This document shows positions 50,510 to 56,296 of a stretch of DNA of 56,296 nucleotides, piece by piece. Under the pieces are notes generated by a model, which did no database searches, had not been told where the DNA came from, and was given only the letters and a program-made list of their open reading frames with translations. The DNA is taken from the NCBI GenBank assembly GCA_030428785.1, contig JAUIEF010000013.1:1-56296 (forward strand). Reading direction: 5' to 3'. This stretch comes from a bacterium. GTDB taxonomy: Bacteria; Planctomycetota; B15-G4. The stretch's first letter is position 1. Each line of letters starts with the position of its first letter. Made by a program: the position numbers and the translations under genes.

Positions 50510-51871
50510 ATGCCCCGGCGCCGTCCGAACCCGCTCCGCCCGACCGCGACCCTGCTCCGGGGGGGCCTGTTCCTGGGGGTCCTGCTCCCGGCCCTGCTCG
50601 CGGCCTGCGCGGCGGGGGAGACCTCGGTGAAGGACGGCCGGACCCACCTGCGGTCCGTGGCCATCGCCAACTACACCCTCGAGGGCGGCGAGCGCCTCGA
50701 CCGGCTCCTCGACCTGCTCTCCGGCGCGCCCCCGGCGGGCGGCGACCCGGCGGCGGAGCGCCTGGAGGCCGCGCGCCGGGCGGACGTGGCCCGCGCCGAG
50801 GCGGCACCGGGCGCCGAGGGCGGCGCGGCGACGGGTGGTCCGGACGACGCCCCGCCCGCCGGCGGACCGGACGGCGCGTCCGGCGACACGCCCGCCGCGG
50901 GAGCGGACGCCGACACCGGCGCCACGCCCGCGGAGGGAACGGACGACGAGCCCGACGCCACGCCCGCCGAGGGAACGGACGACGAGACCTCCGACCCGTC
51001 CGCCGAGGGATCGGACGACGAGCCCGCGACCGCGGCGGACGACACGTCCGGCGACGCCGACCCGACACCCGCCGCCGCGGACCCGGCGTCCGACGACCCG
51101 GCCTCCGGCTCCTCGCCGCCCGACGACCCGGCCGCCGGCGGCACCGCGCCGGCCTCCGGGAGCGACACGCCCACGGACCGCGGCGCCGCGGGACCCGCGC
51201 CCCGCATCGCCGCGTCCTCCGCGAGCCTCGCCGAGGGCCGGACCCCGGGCGCGAGCGACGCGTCGTCCGCGGACGGACCGGCCACGGGACTCTCCCTCGA
51301 CCTCGCGCTCATGACGGAGGTCACGACCCGCGGCGGTCGGCGCATCCTCCAGGCGCTCCCGGACGGCGCGCCGCTGCTCGACGGCTTCGGCCGCGTCGGC
51401 GACGGCGACGGCCTCAAGCTCAGCCTGCAGACCGACCGGCCGTGCACGCTCTACGTGCTGCTCGTCGACGCGACGGGCCGACCGTCCACGCTCTTCCCGA
51501 ACGCGGCCTGGTCGACCGTCGGCAACCCGGTGCGCCCCGGACGGCCGTACCGCCTGCCGCAGGGCAACGTGTTGTTCCCGCTCAGCGAACACCGCGGGAC
51601 CGAGACCCTCTACATCATCGCCTCCCCCGAGCCGTGGCTCGAACTCGAGTCGCTCCTGGCCGAGCTCGACGCGGCCCCGTGGGAGCCGCGCACCCCGACC
51701 GCCGCCGTGGAACGCGCGGCGCGCATCACGCGCGGGCTCGCGGACACCGCCCCGAGCCTCGCGCGCGCCGTGAGCGCGCCGGCGGGCACCCTGTCGGACG
51801 TGACCTCCGTGCGTTACACCGCCGAACCCGGCGAGCGCCTCGTCGTCACGCGCTGGTTCCGGCACCGGTAG
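50510..51871 (+). CDS. DUF4384 lipoprotein with disordered acidic linker
   Basis: 453 residues. Lipobox LLAAC (residues ~28-32). A long low-complexity stretch (~100-260) rich in Pro, Ala, Asp and Thr includes two near-repeats of TPAEGTDDEPD. The C-terminal domain LKLSLQTDRPCTLYVLLVDA then TGRPSTLFPN and LYIIASPEPWLELESLL matches DUF4384, a beta-sandwich often found on kinase-associated or secreted planctomycete/cyanobacterial proteins. Likely an anchored surface domain on a flexible stalk. Leaderless promoter predicted. Confidence 0.87.
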   Translation: MPRRRPNPLRPTATLLRGGLFLGVLLPALLAACAAGETSVKDGRTHLRSVAIANYTLEGGERLDRLLDLLSGAPPAGGDPAAERLEAARRADVARAEAAPGAEGGAATGGPDDAPPAGGPDGASGDTPAAGADADTGATPAEGTDDEPDATPAEGTDDETSDPSAEGSDDEPATAADDTSGDADPTPAAADPASDDPASGSSPPDDPAAGGTAPASGSDTPTDRGAAGPAPRIAASSASLAEGRTPGASDASSADGPATGLSLDLALMTEVTTRGGRRILQALPDGAPLLDGFGRVGDGDGLKLSLQTDRPCTLYVLLVDATGRPSTLFPNAAWSTVGNPVRPGRPYRLPQGNVLFPLSEHRGTETLYIIASPEPWLELESLLAELDAAPWEPRTPTAAVERAARITRGLADTAPSLARAVSAPAGTLSDVTSVRYTAEPGERLVVTRWFRHR

Positions 51872-51931
51872 CCGGCGAGCGCCCGGTCCGGTGATGCCCG
51901 GGCACCGATCTCGTGCCGGCCCGCCGATCCG

Positions 51932-51937
51932 TATGCT
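51932..51937 (+). promoter_or_regulatory. Candidate -10 (TATGCT)
   Basis: TATGCT, 31 nt before ATG 51969; GGAGAGAG provides the ribosome site. Confidence 0.4.
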
Positions 51938-51968
51938 GGTGCGCACAGGACCTCCCGGAGAGAGAACC

Positions 51969-52835
51969 ATGCGTCACGTCACCCTCCGAGCAACGCGGTG
52001 CCTCGCCGTCGCGCTCGTGATCGGCCTCGCGCCGACCGTCACCCTCGCCGCGCCCGCGCAGGAGCGGCCCTCGCGCGAGGAGCAGCAGGCCGCCGAGCGC
52101 CGCGCCGCCGCCGAGCTCCAGGAACAGGAGGCGGCCCGACGTCGCGCCGCCGAGCGCGAGACCGCCGAGCAGCGCCGCCAGGCCGCCGCCGAGCAGGAGC
52201 GGGGGGACGCGCGCCGCGACGCCGCCGCGGAGCAGGAGCGCGGTGACGCCCGTCGCGAGGCCGCCGCCGAGAAGGAGCGCGCCGAGGCGCGTCGCCGGGC
52301 CGCCGAGGGTCACGCCGCCGGCTCGCAGCTCCCCGTCGCGGAGCAGCGCGCGCTCGCCGCCGAGATCGCGCACCAGGAGACGACGCACCGCGCGCGGCTC
52401 GCCAAGCTCGAGCGGCTCGCGGCGCTCGCCCGCGAGGGCGGCGACTCCCGGCGCCTCGCCGCCGTCGAGGAGCTGCGCAAGAAGGAGCTCCAGAACCACG
52501 AGCGGAAGATGAAGCGTTTCGCCGAGCGGCTCGGCCCCGACGGCGCGCGCGTCGTCGAGCGCGCCGTGAACCACGGCCGCGAGCGGCGTGCCTCGACGCC
52601 CGCCGCGCGCCGCGCCGCGCTGCAGGCCTGGGAGAAGGAGCACCCGGGACGCAGCCACGGCGTGCGCGGGCACGAGCGCGGCGCGGCCGGACACGGCGAG
52701 CGCGCGAGCGGCGCCTCGACCGAGCGCGGTCGCCCGCAGGAGGGCGGCGCGGCGCGGGAGCGCGGCGCCGGCAACGGATCCCAGGGCCGCGAGCGGGGCG
52801 ACGACCGCCCGGCGCGCGGCGGACGCGACGGCTGA
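51969..52835 (+). CDS. Exported Ala/Arg/Glu-rich coiled-coil protein
   Basis: 288 residues. Signal peptide (CLAVALVIGLAPTVTLAAPA). Residues ~35-115 are a charged coiled coil containing three 13-residue tandem units (AAAEQERGDARRD, AAAEQERGDARRE, AAAEKERAEARRR). A second helical region (~120-230) is followed by a Gly/Arg/His-rich tail. No family recognised. Could be an envelope scaffold or nucleic-acid/heparin-binding tail protein (guess). Confidence 0.78.
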   Translation: MRHVTLRATRCLAVALVIGLAPTVTLAAPAQERPSREEQQAAERRAAAELQEQEAARRRAAERETAEQRRQAAAEQERGDARRDAAAEQERGDARREAAAEKERAEARRRAAEGHAAGSQLPVAEQRALAAEIAHQETTHRARLAKLERLAALAREGGDSRRLAAVEELRKKELQNHERKMKRFAERLGPDGARVVERAVNHGRERRASTPAARRAALQAWEKEHPGRSHGVRGHERGAAGHGERASGASTERGRPQEGGAARERGAGNGSQGRERGDDRPARGGRDG

Positions 52836-52869
52836 CCCCCGCGCGCACCCCACGAACGGAGACGACGAC

Positions 52870-53160
52870 ATGAAGACCCTTCCCACCCTGCGCCTCGCGA
52901 CCTGCGTCGCGGCGCTCGCCCTCGGCACCGCGGCCTGCGGCGGCGACGGCGGCTCCTCCGCGACCGGCGGCGGCTCGTCCTCGGGCGGCTCGATCCCGAG
53001 CGGCGTGCCCGCCGACGGCGGCTCGTTCACCGAGGTCCTCGAGGCCGAGGCCATCCCCAGCCAGGACGTCGCCGACGCGGCGGCGGAGGAGGCCATCACC
53101 CCCGAGAACGCCGATGCGGAGTTCGAGGCGCTGAAGGCCGAGATCGAGGGCGACGGCTGA
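52870..53160 (+). CDS. Small lipoprotein
   Basis: 96 residues. GGAG precedes ATG. Lipobox GTAAC (ALALGTAACGG), then a Gly/Ser-rich spacer and an acidic helix (FTEVLEAEAIPSQDVADAAAEEAI). No recognised family. The downstream TIR gene starts 56 nt later and may be co-transcribed. Confidence 0.8.
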   Translation: MKTLPTLRLATCVAALALGTAACGGDGGSSATGGGSSSGGSIPSGVPADGGSFTEVLEAEAIPSQDVADAAAEEAITPENADAEFEALKAEIEGDG

Positions 53161-53216
53161 CGGGCGGCGCGGGCGCGCGGGCCGCGAGAACGGAGCGACG
53201 CCACTGGCTCCGGAGC

Positions 53217-55037
53217 ATGCGTGTGCTCGTGCGCAGTCTGCTCGGGTACGACGCGTTCATCTCCTACGCCCACGCCGACGGCCACGAGTACGCTCACCGG
53301 CTCCGGGACCTCCTTCACGCCCGCGACCTCGTCGCCTTCCTCGACACCGGCGAACTCCACGGCGGAGAGTCGTTGTCGCGCGCCCTCCGCGCGGCGCTGA
53401 AGCGGACGCGCCGCCTCGTCGTGGTCGGGACGGAGGCGGCGCTGGACCGCCCCTGGATCGGACGCGAGGTCGCCGAGTTCGAGAAGCTCGGACGACAGAT
53501 CGTCCCGATCGACATCCACGGGATCCGGGAGCGACAGCCTTGGCTCGACGCGACGGACCACGTGTTCCTGAAGGAGCCCCTAGGATCCTCCGGCCCGTCC
53601 GGCGCGGTCGTCGACGCCATCACCGACGGTCTCCGCAAACACCGGGTGCTCGTTCGCGCTCGACGCTGGGCGGCCATCGCTTTGCTCATCGCGGCGGTTC
53701 TGGTGGCCGCCGCGATCGTGTCGTACGAGCGCGCGCGCGCCGAACAGGAACGCTCGACGACGCGCGCGATCGCCCGACGGATCGCCGCGGGGCGCCGGGC
53801 CGTCCAGGTCGACGTGGAAGGTTGGGACGAATTCGTCCGGGCTGCCGACCTCTGTGAGGAGGCGGAGCTCGACGCCTTCCCGGTCGCGCTCGCGTGCTAC
53901 CTGGCCCAGCGTGGTTCGAGGGACTTCTCCGTGGTCCGCATGACGAGCCGGGTGCCCGGTGTCCGCGTCCCCGCGGCTCATGCCACCCTTCCCGCGCCTG
54001 TCCGAGCGCTCGCATGGGAGGGCTCGGATCGCGTCGTCGTCCAGGACCGCGACGGGCGACTCTGGCGCTGGCGGTGGCCCGACCCTCCCCGGGCCATCGA
54101 CGGTCACGCGGGGGGCGCTCCGCTTGGCGGCATGGGTCGCATCGAAATTCGCGGCGCGGAGCTGGTCCATCTCCACGACGATGGCCTCTTCGCATGGGAC
54201 GGCCGACGAGACCGGCTGCTGCGGGAGGGAGCGATGCGGGGCTTCGCCGAGGACGTGTACGTGCTCGACGGCACGGCGCACGTCGGAGAGCAGTCCATCG
54301 AGCGGGGATGGCGCGTCGCGAGCCGCGACGGACTGTCGGTCGTCGGCTCCCAGGACGGCTGGGCGGAGGTCCGGTGCGACCTCCACCCGGACGGGCACCG
54401 TGTCGCGTTCGGCACACAGGTCACGGCCCTGGACGTGCATCCCGTCGGCGTCGCCGTTGGCGGCGGCGACGGACGACTGCGCGTGTACCACTCCTGCGCT
54501 TCGCGCGATGTTTCCCTCTCCGGTCACGTCGGGGTTGTGACCGGGGTCTCCTTCAGTCTCGAGCGGCTGCTCTCCACGGGTGTGGACGGTACGACGAGAG
54601 TCTGGGACTGGCCGGTGGGTGAGGAGGCACTGCGCCTGCTCGGGCGTCCGGGCGTGACGGTGCGCGCAGGAGCATGGTCACCCGATGAGACGCACATCAT
54701 GACGGGCGACGACGAAGGCGGGTTGTGGCTCTGGGACGTGCGGGGGATCGTCGGACTCGACGGCGGTGCATCGGGAGCGGAAGAACGCGACCGAGTGGAG
54801 CAGCCCGTCGGAGATTGGGTGCTCGAACGTGAGGGTGATCGCCTCCGGGTGCTCCGCGGCGAGGACGACGTGGCGAGCTGGGTGGTCCCGGGCATGGGCA
54901 CGCTCCGGCCCGTGCCGGGATCCCTCGATCTCGAGCACGATTCCGGTTCCGCGGGGACGGAGCGCTGGGGGCTCGACACGGCTCTGGATGCCGTCTTGAC
55001 GCGACCCGGCGCCGACGACGACTCGTCGCATCCCTAG
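53217..55037 (+). CDS. TIR domain-transmembrane-WD40 repeat protein
   Basis: 606 residues (or 604 from GTG 53223, which has better spacing from GGAG). Residues ~10-135 are a TIR domain: LGYDAFISYAHAD (box 1), GESLSRALRAALKRTRRLVV, RPWIGREVAEFEK with Glu84 at the position of the catalytic Glu of NAD-cleaving TIRs. One transmembrane helix (~152-174) follows, then a short coiled coil, and WD40-like blades: VRALAWEGSDRVVVQDRDGR with LWRWRWPD, VTALDVHPVGVAVGGGDGRL, VTGVSFSLERLLSTGVDGTT with RVWDWP, GAWSPDETHIMTGDDEGGLW. The WD40 part could sense a ligand outside the membrane or vice versa. GC3 is more relaxed than neighbours, hinting at horizontal gain. Possible defence or cell-death signalling (inference). 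Confidence 0.88.
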   Translation: MRVLVRSLLGYDAFISYAHADGHEYAHRLRDLLHARDLVAFLDTGELHGGESLSRALRAALKRTRRLVVVGTEAALDRPWIGREVAEFEKLGRQIVPIDIHGIRERQPWLDATDHVFLKEPLGSSGPSGAVVDAITDGLRKHRVLVRARRWAAIALLIAAVLVAAAIVSYERARAEQERSTTRAIARRIAAGRRAVQVDVEGWDEFVRAADLCEEAELDAFPVALACYLAQRGSRDFSVVRMTSRVPGVRVPAAHATLPAPVRALAWEGSDRVVVQDRDGRLWRWRWPDPPRAIDGHAGGAPLGGMGRIEIRGAELVHLHDDGLFAWDGRRDRLLREGAMRGFAEDVYVLDGTAHVGEQSIERGWRVASRDGLSVVGSQDGWAEVRCDLHPDGHRVAFGTQVTALDVHPVGVAVGGGDGRLRVYHSCASRDVSLSGHVGVVTGVSFSLERLLSTGVDGTTRVWDWPVGEEALRLLGRPGVTVRAGAWSPDETHIMTGDDEGGLWLWDVRGIVGLDGGASGAEERDRVEQPVGDWVLEREGDRLRVLRGEDDVASWVVPGMGTLRPVPGSLDLEHDSGSAGTERWGLDTALDAVLTRPGADDDSSHP

Positions 55038-55050
55038 GTCGCGCCGGCCG

Positions 55051-56196
55051 TCAGCGCACCCAGCTCGCGAGCCCGGCCCAGGCGAGCGCGACGTCGCGCG
55101 CCGCCTCGAGCCGCGCGAGCTCGACCTCCGCGCGCGCCGTCCGCGCCGTGAGCAGGTCGTCGAGCGCCGTGTCGCCCGCGTCGAAGCGCGCCTGCTCGAG
55201 CGCGATCGCGTCGTCGAGCAGCGGCAGCAGCTCGTCGTCGAGGAGCGCGAGCCGCTCGTCGGCGCGCTGCACCGACAGCCACGCGGCGCGCAGCGCGTTC
55301 GCCTCGCCGACGCGCACCGCCCGCGCCTCGGCCTCCGCGCGGAGCAGCCGGGCGCGCGCGGACGTCACGGCGGCGCTCCCGTCGTCGAAGATGCGCAGCG
55401 GCAACGAGAAGGTGAGGTCGAAGGCGTTCTGATTGTCGACGCCGAAGCGGTGGTACAGGAGCTCGACGTTCAGGTCGGGGACGCGCAGCTCCTCCGCGAG
55501 CTCCACGCCCGCTGCGGCCACGCGCGCGTCGGCGAGCGCGGCCTGCAGCGCCGGCGAGCGCTCGAGGTCGGCCACGAGCGCGCCGAGCGCGGGCAGCTCG
55601 AGCGCGACGTCGAGGTCTCCGGCGACGCTCTCCACGGCGCCGGGCGCGCCGACCGCGGCGGTGAGCGCGAGCAACGCGCGGTCGAGGAGGCCGCGGGCGC
55701 GGTCCGCCTCGAACGCGGCGCGCGACACGGCGAGCGCGGGCTGCGTGCGGTCGCCGACGACGACGTCGCCGGCCTCGACCCGCGCGTCGACGAGCGCGAG
55801 CGCCGCGCGCGCCTCCTCGAGCAGCCGCTCCCGGAGGTCCACGACCCGCTGCGCGTAGAGCGCCGTCGCGAACGCGCCGCGCACCTCCCGGTCGACGTCG
55901 CGCAGCACCGACGCGAGCTTGCGCACCTCGGCGCGCGACTGCTCCTCGGCGAGGTCGCGCGCGCGGCCCAGCCGGTCGCTCAGCGGGATCGGCTGGCCCA
56001 GGCCGAGGAAGAGCTCCGAGTCGCCGCTCGTGCTGCCGTCCTCGAGCGGCGCGGCCTGCATGGCGGCGACGAGCGTCGGGTCGGGGAAGAGCCCCGCGCC
56101 GAGCTCGCGCGCCGTGACCTCGTCGACGCGCGCCCGCGCGACGAGCACGGACGGGTGCCCGCCGAGCGCGAGCGCCCGAAGACGATGCTCGGGCAC
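55051..56196 (-). CDS. TolC-family outer-membrane efflux protein, 5' end disrupted
   Basis: Up to 381 residues from GTG 56196. Long amphipathic coiled-coil helices with OEP repeats: LGGHPSVLVARARVDEV then LFPDPTLVAAM, LGQPIPLSDRLGRARDLAEE, and the internal repeat SPALQAALADARVAAAGVEL then FDLTFSLPLRIFDDG. It would form the outer-membrane channel of an RND or ABC exporter (CusC/CzcC-like by the PDPTL segment). No signal peptide is present: coding-like codon use stops near 56178 and the strand beyond reads better as a plus-strand gene. So the N terminus is lost, or the window end is chimeric. Confidence 0.8.
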   Translation of the reverse strand: MPEHRLRALALGGHPSVLVARARVDEVTARELGAGLFPDPTLVAAMQAAPLEDGSTSGDSELFLGLGQPIPLSDRLGRARDLAEEQSRAEVRKLASVLRDVDREVRGAFATALYAQRVVDLRERLLEEARAALALVDARVEAGDVVVGDRTQPALAVSRAAFEADRARGLLDRALLALTAAVGAPGAVESVAGDLDVALELPALGALVADLERSPALQAALADARVAAAGVELAEELRVPDLNVELLYHRFGVDNQNAFDLTFSLPLRIFDDGSAAVTSARARLLRAEAEARAVRVGEANALRAAWLSVQRADERLALLDDELLPLLDDAIALEQARFDAGDTALDDLLTARTARAEVELARLEAARDVALAWAGLASWVR

Positions 56197-56296
56197 CCGG
56201 CGATGTTCGCGAACGTGCGCGAAGCGCTGGAGAAGAAGGCCGCCGAGGCGGGGGACGGAGGCGACGTGGACCCGATGGGGCCCACGCTGGACGCGG
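56185..56296 (+). CDS. Possible partial gene running off window end
   Basis: From ATG 56185 the plus strand reads with almost pure G/C third positions to the window edge (segments LGHPAMFANVREALEKKAAE, GGDVDPMGPTLDA), while the antisense frame continuing tolC has many A/T third positions. This favours an unrelated or rearranged plus-strand gene. Product unknown. Confidence 0.4.
   Translation, partial: MLGHPAMFANVREALEKKAAEAGDGGDVDPMGPTLDA

Overview
The window is about 56 kb of very GC-rich DNA (roughly 73-75% GC by eye, with nearly every third codon position G or C). It reads as chromosomal DNA of a free-living, envelope-rich Gram-negative bacterium. The best guess is a member of Planctomycetota from a deep, high-GC lineage. 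Supporting signs are many secreted FG-GAP/VCBS proteins, a ~100-residue C-terminal domain ending near 'SNAV' on four unrelated exported proteins, DUF3857-transglutaminase, DUF3052, DUF4384 and DUF3352-like genes, a giant kinase-TPR-GAF-sigma54 activator, and separate coaB and coaC genes. Myxococcota or another high-GC phylum cannot be excluded without a marker-gene search. No rRNA, tRNA, CRISPR array or transposase was recognised. Because of the base composition, long open frames run antisense to almost every gene; these were discarded.

Layout. 1-7.7 kb: an exported degenerate peptidase (-) diverges from a 1674-residue Ser/Thr kinase/sigma54 activator (+), followed by an exported protein. 7.7-11.9 kb: the housekeeping block, coaB-coaC (overlapping) and prfB-purH (overlapping); prfB keeps the programmed +1 frameshift. 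11.9-12.8 kb: an unusual locus in which a small four-helix-bundle (S23/IVS-type) gene lies between two hexanucleotide arrays in inverted orientation, with its Shine-Dalgarno inside a 28-bp inverted repeat. 12.8-21.4 kb: SRPBCC protein, FG-GAP propeller protein, DUF3857 transglutaminase, a redoxin plus DsbD-N operon, an outer-membrane-like protein and DUF3052. 21.4-21.7 kb: a second simple-repeat array (ACGTGN hexamers, then 19-bp units) in a divergent promoter region. 21.7-29.7 kb: an S41-like membrane protease and three tandem carboxypeptidase-regulatory-like paralogues. 29.7-34 kb: a lipoprotein, a metzincin protease and a secreted protein, two of them with the shared C-terminal domain. 34-40.5 kb: lipoproteins, an LCAT-like lipase, a SpoIIE-type sensor phosphatase and a VCBS protein. 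40.6-44.1 kb: lipoprotein and small membrane protein cluster, including a lipoprotein-GNAT fusion. 44.2-44.8 kb: a higBA toxin-antitoxin module of lower GC with a recognisable promoter/operator. 45-53 kb: trypsin-like protease, VCBS protein, DUF3352-like protein, DUF4384 lipoprotein, coiled-coil protein and small lipoprotein. 53.2-55 kb: a TIR-TM-WD40 protein of more relaxed base composition. 55-56.3 kb: a TolC-family gene lacking its signal peptide and meeting opposite-strand coding sequence at the window edge.

Two themes cut across regions. First, many starts are preceded by a TAnnnT -10-like hexamer. In a subset without Shine-Dalgarno (higB, 50510, 19987, 21733, possibly 1650) that hexamer ends only 6-10 nt before the start codon, predicting leaderless mRNAs; two of these share a TTGCCC element 18 nt upstream. 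Second, translational coupling by overlapping stop/start (ATGA or GTGA) is common: coaB/coaC, prfB/purH, 25543, 30717, 34926 and 48604.
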